This document shows, in pieces, positions 25,732-32,897 of a DNA stretch of 64,000 nucleotides. The stretch is from Paracraurococcus sp042666655 (GTDB lineage Bacteria; Pseudomonadota; Alphaproteobacteria; Acetobacterales; Acetobacteraceae): positions 1-64,000 of the forward strand of contig NZ_JBHTDE010000012.1 in the NCBI RefSeq assembly GCF_042666655.1. The letters are read 5' to 3'. The position numbers and the translations under genes were made by a program. The notes under the pieces are model-generated. The model ran no database searches. It was not told where the DNA came from and saw only the letters and a program-made list of their open reading frames with translations. Position 1 is the first letter of the stretch, and each line of letters opens with the position of its first letter.

Positions 25732-27150
25732 ATGCCGGACCTGCACCAGGCGACCGATCCCGCCCGCCTCGGCATCGCCGAGGCCGCCGCGCTGATCGCC
25801 CGCCGCGCCCTCTCCCCGGTCGAGCTCACCGCCGCGATACTGGACCGCATCGCCGCGCGCGACGGCGCGCTGCATGCCCACATCACCGTGCTGGGCGACA
25901 CCGCCATGGCCGCGGCCCGGGCGGCGGAGGCCGAGATCGCGCGGCAGGGCCCGCGCGGCCCGCTGCACGGCATCCCCTACGGGCTGAAGGACAATTACGA
26001 CACGGCGGGGATCCGCACCACGGCCGCCTCGCGCGCCCGCTGGGAGAATGTCCCGGCCACCGATGCGACGCTGCATGCCCGGCTGCAGGCGGCGGGCGCC
26101 ATCCTGATCGGCAAGCACAATACCTGGGAATACGGCACCGGCCTGGGCGACCTGCAGGACGACCTGCCGATCCCCGCCCCGAACAATGCCTGGAACCCGG
26201 ACTACTACACCGCCGGGTCCAGCAACGGCACCGGCGTCGCCGTCGCCGCCGGCTTCTGCGCCCTCGGCCTGGGGTCGGATACCGGCGGCTCGGTCCGGCT
26301 GCCGGCGGCGGCGCATGGGCTGCACGGCCTCAAGCCGACCTATGGCCGGCTGAGCCGGGCGGGGATCCTGCCCAATGCCTACACGCTCGACGTCGCCGGG
26401 CCGCTCACCCGGCGGGCGCGCGATGCGGCGCTGGCGATGAACGTCCTCGCCGGCCACGACCCGGCCGACCCGACCAGCCTCGATGTGCCGGTGCCGGATT
26501 ACGCGCAGGGCATCGCCGGCGGGATCATGGGACTGCGCATCGGCATCCTGCGCCGCTTCCACGAGCGCGACTTCCCGGCCGACCCGGAGGTGGCCGCGGC
26601 CTTCGAGGCGGCGGTCGCCGTGCTGCGGGACCTGGGCGCCGAGCTGGTCGAAGTCGACCTGCCCTATTCCGTGCAGCAGTACCGCGACTGCATGCGGCCG
26701 ATCTCCTCGGCCGAGGCGCTGTCGATCCACGGCCCCGACATAAGGGCGAAATTCCCCCTGATGGGCCATGCCCTACAGGAGAAATTCCTCGGCGCCATGG
26801 GCGTCTCCGGCGCCGACTACGTCACCGCGCAGCGCTGGCGGCGGCAGATGGCCGAGGCGACGGATGCCGCCATCCGGCCCTGCCATGCCGTGCTCATGCC
26901 CTGCGTGCTGACCCGGGTGCCGCGCTGGTCGGAGGGCGAGGCGCGGTTCCAGGAGTACATGATGGCCAGCGCCACCTGCGTGCTGAACGTGTCCGGCCAC
27001 CCTGCCGCCAGCATCTGCGCCGGGTTCGACAGCGCCGGCCTGCCGCTCTCGCTGCAGCTCGTCGCGCCGCATTGCGCGGAGCCGGTGCTGCTGCGCGTCG
27101 CCCATGCCTTCGAGGAGGCGACCGGCCACTGGCGCCGGCTGCCCGCATGA
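25732..27150 (+). CDS. Amidase-signature enzyme (AtzE-like)
   Basis: 472-residue amidase of the Ser-cisSer-Lys family. The catalytic Lys is in GIPYGLKDNYDTAG (near residue 85), the glycine-serine loop is TAGSSNGTGVAVAAG and the nucleophilic Ser is in GLGSDTGGSVRLPAA, followed by GLKPTYGRLSRAGI. Amidases of this type associated with a small AtzG-like partner hydrolyse amide or urea-type compounds. The partner-like gene follows after 259 bases containing a tandem repeat. The true substrate is unknown. The frame is open further upstream, but ATG 25732 begins the family N-terminus (TDPARLGIAEAAALIARRALSP). Confidence 0.88.
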   Translation: MPDLHQATDPARLGIAEAAALIARRALSPVELTAAILDRIAARDGALHAHITVLGDTAMAAARAAEAEIARQGPRGPLHGIPYGLKDNYDTAGIRTTAASRARWENVPATDATLHARLQAAGAILIGKHNTWEYGTGLGDLQDDLPIPAPNNAWNPDYYTAGSSNGTGVAVAAGFCALGLGSDTGGSVRLPAAAHGLHGLKPTYGRLSRAGILPNAYTLDVAGPLTRRARDAALAMNVLAGHDPADPTSLDVPVPDYAQGIAGGIMGLRIGILRRFHERDFPADPEVAAAFEAAVAVLRDLGAELVEVDLPYSVQQYRDCMRPISSAEALSIHGPDIRAKFPLMGHALQEKFLGAMGVSGADYVTAQRWRRQMAEATDAAIRPCHAVLMPCVLTRVPRWSEGEARFQEYMMASATCVLNVSGHPAASICAGFDSAGLPLSLQLVAPHCAEPVLLRVAHAFEEATGHWRRLPA

Positions 27151-27157
27151 CGACCAT

Positions 27158-27389
27158 GCCGTCCGATCGCCGCAGCGCCGTCAGGCGCGAAGGCGTGAAT
27201 CGGCCGGTCGCGCTTACGCCGTCCGATCGCCGCAGCGCCGCCAGGCGCGAAGGCGTGAATCGGCCGGCCGCGCTTACGCCGTCCGATCGCCGCAGCGCCG
27301 TCAGGCGCGAAGGCGTGAATCGGCCGGCCGCGCTTACGCCGTCCGATCGCCACAGCGCCGCCAGGCGCGAAGGCGTGAATCGGCCGGCC
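27158..27389. repeat. Tandem repeat, 60-bp period, 3.9 units
   Basis: Units start at 27158, 27218, 27278 and 27338 (the last is 52 bases), differing at only a few positions. Each contains GTCCGATCGCCGCAGCGCCG, AGGCGCGAAGGCGTGAATCGG and CCGGCCGCGCTTAC, with a GCGCC/GGCGC hairpin. Because the period is 60, frames stay open and code for 20-residue repeats, but this is probably incidental. The array occupies nearly all of the space between the amidase and AtzG-like genes. There are no spacers, so it is not CRISPR. Confidence 0.93.
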
Positions 27390-27409
27390 TCCCGCAAGGA
27401 GGATCGAGC

Positions 27410-27595
27410 ATGTCCGAGATGACCGAGGCCGAGGCGCAGGCCATGCTGCTGCGCGCCGGGATCGACCTGCCGGACCCGGCGCTGACCGCCCGGCTGGTCG
27501 CCGCCGCCGGCCGGATGCGGGCCGGCATCGCCCGGCAGCCGCAGGACCTGCCGGCCGGGCTGGAACCCGCCAGCGCCTTCGCGGTGCGGCCATGA
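27410..27595 (+). CDS. AtzG-like (DUF4089) small subunit
   Basis: 61-residue protein of the AtzG/DUF4089 type: a short helical N-terminus (EAEAQAMLLRAGIDLPDPALT), a middle RLVAAAGRMRAGIARQP and the ending GLEPASAFAVRP, which matches the family's 'EPAPVFRP' finish. AtzG is the small, GatC-like subunit that stabilises the AtzE amidase. The start is fixed by a strong AAGGAGG (27396-27402) seven bases before ATG 27410; the same frame is open back through the repeat array but that stretch has no good site. Its stop overlaps the next gene's ATG (ATGA). Confidence 0.8.
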   Translation: MSEMTEAEAQAMLLRAGIDLPDPALTARLVAAAGRMRAGIARQPQDLPAGLEPASAFAVRP

Positions 27596-29205
27596 GGCTC
27601 CGTCGCCGCCAGCTCGGCCTCCTCGCCGGCGCCGCCGCGCTTCCCCTCCCCTCGGCCCTCCCCGCCGGCGCCCAGGCGGAGACGGTGCTGCGCGTCGCCA
27701 TGACGCTGTCCGACATCCCCTATCTCGGCGGGCAGACCGACCAGGGTGGCGAGGGCTGGCGCTTCGCCGGCTGCACGCTGCACGAGACGCTGGTGAACTG
27801 GGACCTCTCCCGCGCCGACCGGCCGACCCGGCTGATCCCCGGCCTGGCGCGGAGCTGGGAGGCCGATCCGGCCGATCGCCGGCGCTGGACCTTCAGGCTG
27901 CACCAGGCCGCGCGCTTCCACGACGGCAGCCGGTTCGACGCGGATGCGCTGGTCTGGAACATGCAGAAGCTGATGGACCCGCAGGCGCCGCACTACGACC
28001 CGCGGCAGGCGGCGCAGACCTTCGGTCGGCTGAACGCCATCGCCTCGGTCGAGAAGGTCGATGCCTTCACCGTGGCGATCACCACCAGGCTGCCGGACGC
28101 CATGGTGCCCTATTACTTCGGGCGGATCATGATGTCCTCCCCGGCGCAGTGGGAGAAGGTGGGGCGGAGCTGGGACGCCTATGTCCGCGCCCCCTCCGGC
28201 ACCGGGCCGTGGAAATTCGACCGGCTGGTGCCGCGCCAGCGGCTCGAGCTGCTGCGCAACCCCGACTATTGGGACAAGGCGCGCATCCCGCAGACCGACC
28301 GCCTGGTGCTGCTGCCGATCCCGGACGCCAATACCCGCACCGCGGCGCTGCTTTCCGGCCAGGTCGACTTCATCGAGGCGCCGCCGCCCGACGCCGCGGC
28401 CCGGCTGAAATCCGCCGGCATGCAGATCGTCACCAACACCTACCAGCATACCTGGCCCTGGTTCCTCTCCCGGGTCGAGGGCGCGCCGACCGCCGACCTG
28501 CGGGTCCGCCGGGCGCTCAACCTGGCGATCGACCGGGACGGCATCGCCGGCCTGCTGCAGGGCTTCGGCAAGCCCGCGGTCGGCAACGTGCCCCCCGGCC
28601 ACCCCTGGTTCGGCAAGCCCGCCTGGCAGATCCGCTACGACCCGGCCGAGGCGAAGCGGCTGCTGGCCGAGGCCGGCTACGGTCCGGCCAGGCCGCTGAA
28701 GCTGCGCGTCACCATCAGCGCCTCGGGGTCAGGGCAGATGCAGCCGCAGCTGATGAACGAGGCGATGCAGGAGATGCTGCGCGCGGTCGGCGTCGAGGTC
28801 GGCTTCGAGGTGATCGACTGGTCCACCATGACCCAGCGGCGCGGCCAGGGCGCGCAGATGCCGGACCAGGCGGGCATCTCGGGGCTGAACAATTCCTGGT
28901 CCTGGGTCGATCCCGACTTCGGCTTCCTCAGCACGCTGGACAGCACCAAGATCCCGCCGCGCGGCAACAACTGGGGCAATGCGAGGGTGCCGGAATTCGA
29001 CCGGCTCTGCGCCGCGGTGCGGGCCGAATTCGACCCAGAGAAGCAGGACGCGCTGCTGGCCGAACTGCATGCGAGGATGGTCGAGGACGCCACCTGGCTG
29101 TTCGTGGTGCACGACATGAACCCGCGGGCGATGAGCCCGAAGGTGAAGGGCTTCGTCCAGGCGCAGCACTGGATCCAGGACCTGACCGCGATCCGGATGG
29201 GCTAG
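27592..29205 (+). CDS. ABC transporter substrate-binding protein, family 5
   Basis: Periplasmic solute-binding protein of the oligopeptide/dipeptide type (537 residues). The signal sequence MRLRRRQLGLLAGAAALPL ends near AGAQA and has an Arg-rich, Tat-like start (RRRQLGL). Family 5 blocks are LARSWEADPADRRRWTFRLHQAARFHDGSRFDADALVWNM split over residues 85-125, SGTGPWKFDRLVPRQRLELLRNPDYW, and RRALNLAIDRDGIAG. It is translationally coupled to the AtzG-like gene (4-base overlap), so it probably delivers the amidase substrate. Permease and ATPase genes are absent from the window. Confidence 0.92.
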   Translation: MRLRRRQLGLLAGAAALPLPSALPAGAQAETVLRVAMTLSDIPYLGGQTDQGGEGWRFAGCTLHETLVNWDLSRADRPTRLIPGLARSWEADPADRRRWTFRLHQAARFHDGSRFDADALVWNMQKLMDPQAPHYDPRQAAQTFGRLNAIASVEKVDAFTVAITTRLPDAMVPYYFGRIMMSSPAQWEKVGRSWDAYVRAPSGTGPWKFDRLVPRQRLELLRNPDYWDKARIPQTDRLVLLPIPDANTRTAALLSGQVDFIEAPPPDAAARLKSAGMQIVTNTYQHTWPWFLSRVEGAPTADLRVRRALNLAIDRDGIAGLLQGFGKPAVGNVPPGHPWFGKPAWQIRYDPAEAKRLLAEAGYGPARPLKLRVTISASGSGQMQPQLMNEAMQEMLRAVGVEVGFEVIDWSTMTQRRGQGAQMPDQAGISGLNNSWSWVDPDFGFLSTLDSTKIPPRGNNWGNARVPEFDRLCAAVRAEFDPEKQDALLAELHARMVEDATWLFVVHDMNPRAMSPKVKGFVQAQHWIQDLTAIRMG

Positions 29206-29264
29206 CGTCCGTTGGGTCGCGCGATCCAGGCCTTTCGGCGACTCCGCCTCAAGCCATCGCGCTC

Positions 29265-29318
29265 TACAGCGGTTTGCGTTCGAAAGTGAACGCGGCACCG
29301 CTGTATCTCTTTGTTTTA
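29265..29318 (+). terminator. Intrinsic terminator-like hairpin with T-rich tail
   Basis: TACAGCGGT (29265-29273) pairs with ACCGCTGTA (29297-29305). Inside it GCGTTC pairs with GAACGC (29276-29281 with 29288-29293). A T-rich stretch TCTCTTTGTTTT follows at once. This is the clearest intrinsic-terminator layout in the window and would end the rightward atz-type operon. From memory, a similar 'CTGTATCTCTTTGTTTTAA' sequence recurs in other alphaproteobacteria, so it may be a member of a repeat family. Confidence 0.6.
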
Positions 29319-29320
29319 AT

Positions 29321-29365
29321 AGCAGATTCACGCGTCCGGGCGTTCACGCCCGGCCACGATCTGCT
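29321..29365. terminator. Nested hairpin before the CoA-transferase stop codon
   Basis: AGCAGAT (29321-29327) pairs with ATCTGCT (29359-29365) and encloses CCGGGCG-TTCA-CGCCCGG (29336-29353). It abuts the stop codon (29366) of the leftward gene and so could end that transcript. On that strand the preceding terminator region supplies an A-rich run, not a T-run. Confidence 0.4.
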
Positions 29366-30697
29366 CTAGCGGGCGCGCGGCAGCAGTCCCATGCCATGCG
29401 CCGCGCGTTCCAGCTCCTCGCGGAAGTCGGGATGCGCGATGGAGATCAGCAGCCGCACCCGCTCCGGCACCGAGCGGCCCTTCAGGTTCACCATCCCGTA
29501 TTCGGTCACCACGTACATCATGTCCGCCCGGGTGGTGGTGACGGTGTTGCCGGGGGTGAGGTGCGGCACGATCCGGCTGCGCCGGGCACCCCGCCTGTCG
29601 TAGGTGGAGGGAAGGCAGATGAAGGACTTGCCGCCTTCCGACGCATAGGCGCCGCGGACGAACTGCGCCTGGCCGCCGGTGCCGGAGATATGCCGGTTGC
29701 CGTCCGACTCGGACGCCGCCTGCCCGGTCAGGTCGACCTGCGTGGTGCTGTTGATCGCCACCGCGCGCGGGTTGCGCATGATGACATGCGGCATGTTGGT
29801 ATAGTCGAGCGCGTTGCACAGCAGGTCGGGGTTGCGGTCGATGGTGCGGTACAGCGCTTCCGACCCGACGGCGAAGGTATAGACCACCTTGCCGGGGTCG
29901 AGCGCCTTGCGCGCGCCGGTGACGAGCCCCTTGCGGTAGAGCTCGGCCAGCCCGTCCGGCAGCATTTCGGTATGGATGCCGAGATCCCTCACCCCGGCAT
30001 CGGCCAGCAGCCCGCAGACCGCGTTCGGCATGCCGCCGATGCCGATCTGCAGGCAGGCGCCATCCTCGATCTCGGCGGTGATGAACCCCGCCACCGCCTG
30101 GTCGACCGCCGTCGCCGCCGGGTTGGGCAGGGTTGGCACCGGCGCGTTGTCGCCCTCGATGACGTAGTCCACCTCGCTGGCATGGACGCCGTTCGCCACG
30201 CCATGCGCATAGGGCAGCGTGGTCGAGGTCTCGACGATCACCAGCCGGGCGCGCTCGATGAAGGCACGGTAGTAGAGGTTGGCCGCGCTGAAGTTGAAGA
30301 ACCCGGCGGCATCCATCGGGCAGCACTTCAGGATGACGATGTCGACCGGGTCGATGAAGCGCCGGTAGTAGTCGGGGATCTCGCCGAGGTTGACGGGCAG
30401 GTAGTGGCAGCGCCCGGCATCGTGCAGCTTGCGGTCGTAGCCGCCGAAATGCAGGCTGACCAGCTGCACGTGGTCGCCCGCCGGGTCGGCCTCGATCGGC
30501 GCGCGCGGCCGCAGGGTCAGCGCGCTGCGGATCGTCAGGTCCCGCAATTCGTGGATGCGGGCGCCGAGCGCGGCATCGAAGAGGTCCGGCTGGCTGTAGA
30601 TGCCGCCGTATTCGAGCCACATGCCGGAGCGCACCAGGGAAGCCGCGGCCGCGGCCGAAATCGTCTCGGCGGGCCGTGCCGCGCGGCGCATCTGCAT
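29366..30697 (-). CDS. Acetyl-CoA hydrolase/transferase family protein (4-hydroxybutyrate/butyrate CoA-transferase type)
   Basis: 443 residues. The family I CoA-transferase pattern is present: glycine loop LQIGIGGMPNAV, then LGIHTEMLPDG with the catalytic Glu near residue 244, NSTTQVDLTGQ, and ISGTGGQAQFVRGAYASEGG. GNTVTTTRADMMYVVTEYG follows near the C-terminus. The protein would transfer CoA between acetate and another carboxylate; the partner acid is unknown. ATG 30697 was selected (MQMRRAARPAETIS), with ATG 30691 an alternative. The gene is monocistronic and converges with the solute-binding protein gene. Confidence 0.9.
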   Translation of the reverse strand: MQMRRAARPAETISAAAAASLVRSGMWLEYGGIYSQPDLFDAALGARIHELRDLTIRSALTLRPRAPIEADPAGDHVQLVSLHFGGYDRKLHDAGRCHYLPVNLGEIPDYYRRFIDPVDIVILKCCPMDAAGFFNFSAANLYYRAFIERARLVIVETSTTLPYAHGVANGVHASEVDYVIEGDNAPVPTLPNPAATAVDQAVAGFITAEIEDGACLQIGIGGMPNAVCGLLADAGVRDLGIHTEMLPDGLAELYRKGLVTGARKALDPGKVVYTFAVGSEALYRTIDRNPDLLCNALDYTNMPHVIMRNPRAVAINSTTQVDLTGQAASESDGNRHISGTGGQAQFVRGAYASEGGKSFICLPSTYDRRGARRSRIVPHLTPGNTVTTTRADMMYVVTEYGMVNLKGRSVPERVRLLISIAHPDFREELERAAHGMGLLPRAR

Positions 30698-30814
30698 GCT
30701 GGCTCCCGTTGCGGCCGGCACGGCCGCGCTCCGACGACCAGCTTTGTCCATCCCGGCCGGTGATTGCAACGACCCCGTCGCCGCGCGACGCCAGGGCTGC
30801 CCGTTCGCGGCGGC

Positions 30815-31213
30815 CTACCGCCCGGCCAGCGCGTGCAGCTCCTCGGCCAGTTCCTCGAGTTCCTCCAGCACCGCCTTGACGCTGCCGGGCGGCGCCTCGG
30901 GCTCGCCCGGCGGTGATTCCTGCTCGCCCTCGGCCAGGCCGCCTTCGCGCAGCAGCCGTTGCACGCCCTTGATGGTATAGCCCTGGGTGTAGAGCAGGTC
31001 GGAGATCCGCCGCAGCAGGGCGATATCCTCCGGCCGGTAGTAGCGCCGGCCGCCGCCGCGCTTCAGCGGCTTCAATTGGGGGAATTTGGTCTCCCAGAAG
31101 CGCAGCACGTGCTGCGGGATATGCAGGTCGTCCGCCACCTCGGAGATGGTGCGGAAGGCGGTCGGCGCCTTGCGGGCGCGCAGCCGCTGGGCCTCGCCGC
31201 TGTCGTCGGTCAT
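30815..31213 (-). CDS. MerR-family transcriptional regulator
   Basis: 132 residues. The winged-helix domain is FRTISEVADDLHIPQHVLRFWETKFPQLKPLKRGGGRRYYRPEDIALL, and LLYTQGYTIKGVQRLLREGG follows. The C-terminal part is acidic with a short coiled coil and no effector-binding domain. This is the MerR-like protein that follows ihfA in many alphaproteobacteria; its targets are not established here. ATG 31213 was used, since a TTG two codons upstream is less likely. It lies 13 bases after ihfA. Confidence 0.93.
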   Translation of the reverse strand: MTDDSGEAQRLRARKAPTAFRTISEVADDLHIPQHVLRFWETKFPQLKPLKRGGGRRYYRPEDIALLRRISDLLYTQGYTIKGVQRLLREGGLAEGEQESPPGEPEAPPGSVKAVLEELEELAEELHALAGR

Positions 31214-31226
31214 CGGCAAGCCCGGC

Positions 31227-31541
31227 TCACGCCTCGTCGTCCCCGTCGGCCATGGCCTGGCCGTTGATCCGCGCCTTCAGCACCTGGGAGGGACGGAAGG
31301 ACAGCACCTTGCGCGGCAGGATCGGCACCTCGATGCCGGTCTTCGGGTTGCGGCCGACCCGCTGGCCCTTCTGCCGCACCATGAAGGTGCCGAAGGCGGA
31401 GATCTTCACCGCCTCCCCGGCCTCGAGGGCGCCTGCCATGCGGTCGAGCACGGCTTCCAGCAGCGCCGCGGATTCGTTCCGCGACAGCCCCACCTGGCTG
31501 TAGATCGCCTCCGCAAGGCTGGCACGCGTCAGCGTGTTCAT
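31227..31541 (-). CDS. ihfA: Integration host factor alpha subunit
   Basis: 104-residue nucleoid protein of the HU/IHF family that bends DNA as a heterodimer with IHF-beta. Visible features are LTRASLAEAIYSQVGLSRNES, VKISAFGTFMVRQKGQRVGRNPKTG (the DNA-binding arm with its conserved GRNPKTG) and the IHF-alpha-type ending VLSFRPSQVLKARING. It precedes the MerR-like gene as in other alphaproteobacteria. Its usual upstream neighbours plsX and fabH are separated from it by two oppositely oriented genes, so it needs its own promoter. Confidence 0.96.
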   Translation of the reverse strand: MNTLTRASLAEAIYSQVGLSRNESAALLEAVLDRMAGALEAGEAVKISAFGTFMVRQKGQRVGRNPKTGIEVPILPRKVLSFRPSQVLKARINGQAMADGDDEA

Positions 31542-31575
31542 GTGCAACTGGGTCCCGCAAGCCCTTATCCGACCT

Positions 31576-31604
31576 AAGAAACCTGCATCGGTTGCGGTGG
31601 TCAA
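31576..31604 (-). promoter_or_regulatory. Candidate promoter of ihfA
   Basis: On the minus strand TTGACC (31604-31599) and TTTCTT (31581-31576) are 17 bases apart, 35 bases upstream of the ihfA start. The -35 box is good and the -10 box weak. The placement fits the need for a separate ihfA promoter. Confidence 0.35.
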
Positions 31605-31749
31605 GCGCGGGATCGCAGCGGCGCATCGAAGCTGGCCGGGCGTGGCCTTCGGGTTGCCTCGTACCATCGTCCCGGCGCTAACCGGGCCTTATCCCCTCGC
31701 GGCGCATCCTGCCGACCCGGCCCGGCCCGGCGGCTGGCGGAGGATGCGC

Positions 31750-32892
31750 ATGCGCTGCGAGGAGAAGGTCTGGACCCCGGCCACCGGCTGGCGGGGCGGC
31801 GAGCCCATCGGCCCGGCGGCCGGGCTGGTGCTCTATTTCGGCGCGCGGGACGCGCTGGCGGACGGCGCCCGGCACCGGGAGTTGCGGGCTGCCTACCCGG
31901 GCGCCCTGGTGCTGGGCTGCAGCACCGGCGGCCAGATCCGCGGCGAGGAGGTGGAGGATGACGGCGTCGCCGCCCTCGCCATGGCCTTCCGCGCCACAGG
32001 GCTGCGCCTGGCGGTCGAGCCCGGTTGCGTACCGGCGCAGTCGCGCCGCTGCGGCGCGTCGCTCGGCCGGGCCCTGGCCGCGCCGGACCTCGCCGGGGTC
32101 TTCGTCCTCGCCGACGGGCTGCGGGTGAACGGCAGCGCGCTGGTCGAGGGCCTGGTCGCGGCGCTCGGTCCCCAGGTGCCGGTGACCGGCGGCCTGGCCG
32201 GGGACGGCCCGCATTTCCGCGCCACCCTGGTCGGCGCCGGCGACCATCCGCCGCAGGAGGGCCTGGTGGCCACCATCGGCCTCTATGGCGACGCGCTGCG
32301 CCTGGCCCATGGCAGCGCCGGCGGCTGGGAGGCCTTCGGCCCGGTCCGCCGCGTCACCCGGTCGGCCGGCAACATCCTGCGCGAGTTGGACGGCGCCCCG
32401 GCGCTCGACCTCTATGAACGCTACCTGGGGGAGGAAGCCGCCGGGCTGCCCGGCACCGGGCTGTTCTACCCGCTGCGGGTCTGGCACCCGGACCAGCCGG
32501 ACCACGACGTGGTCCGCACCCTGCTGGCCATCGACCGGACGGCGCGCAGCATGACCTTCGCCGGCGACGTGCCGGAGGGCTGGGCCGCCCAACTCATGCG
32601 CGGCGGCGCCGAGCGGCTGACCGCAGGCGCCGCGGAGGCCGCGGCCCGGGCGGCGGGCGGCGTCCGCGCACCGGGCGACAGCGTGGCGCTGCTGGTCAGC
32701 TGCATCGGCCGCCGCCTGCTGCTGGGCCAGGCCACGCACGAGGAGATCGAGGCCGTGGCCGGCCGGCTGCCGCCGGGGGTCCGCCGCCTCGGCTTCTACT
32801 CCTATGGCGAGATCGCTCCCCACCCGGCCTCCGGCACCGCCGAGCTGCACAACCAGACCATGACCATCACCCTGCTCTCGGAAACGGCCTGA
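31750..32892 (+). CDS. FIST-domain sensor protein (possible NosP-type)
   Basis: About 380 residues with an N-terminal FIST domain (VLYFGARDALADGARHRELRAAYPGALVLGCSTGGQI is the typical start) and a C-terminal FIST_C region (SCIGRRLLLGQATHEEIEAV, GFYSYGEIAPHPASGTAELHNQTMTITLL). FIST proteins are sensory, and a subgroup (NosP) binds haem and senses nitric oxide, usually encoded beside a histidine kinase or a cyclic-di-GMP enzyme. Here a GGDEF/EAL enzyme follows after 5 bases, which fits that pattern. GGAGG lies six bases before ATG 31750; ATG 31744 touches the SD. Haem binding is inference. Confidence 0.85.
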   Translation: MRCEEKVWTPATGWRGGEPIGPAAGLVLYFGARDALADGARHRELRAAYPGALVLGCSTGGQIRGEEVEDDGVAALAMAFRATGLRLAVEPGCVPAQSRRCGASLGRALAAPDLAGVFVLADGLRVNGSALVEGLVAALGPQVPVTGGLAGDGPHFRATLVGAGDHPPQEGLVATIGLYGDALRLAHGSAGGWEAFGPVRRVTRSAGNILRELDGAPALDLYERYLGEEAAGLPGTGLFYPLRVWHPDQPDHDVVRTLLAIDRTARSMTFAGDVPEGWAAQLMRGGAERLTAGAAEAAARAAGGVRAPGDSVALLVSCIGRRLLLGQATHEEIEAVAGRLPPGVRRLGFYSYGEIAPHPASGTAELHNQTMTITLLSETA

Positions 32893-32897
32893 CCCGC

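Noticed and set aside
27158..27389. CRISPR array
   Set aside because: Repeats are directly tandem with no unique spacers, the unit is 60 bp, and no cas genes are present.
27104..27409. N-terminal extension of the AtzG-like protein encoding 20-residue repeats
   Set aside because: The frame is open only because the period is 60 bp; a strong ribosome-binding site at 27396 fixes the start at 27410.
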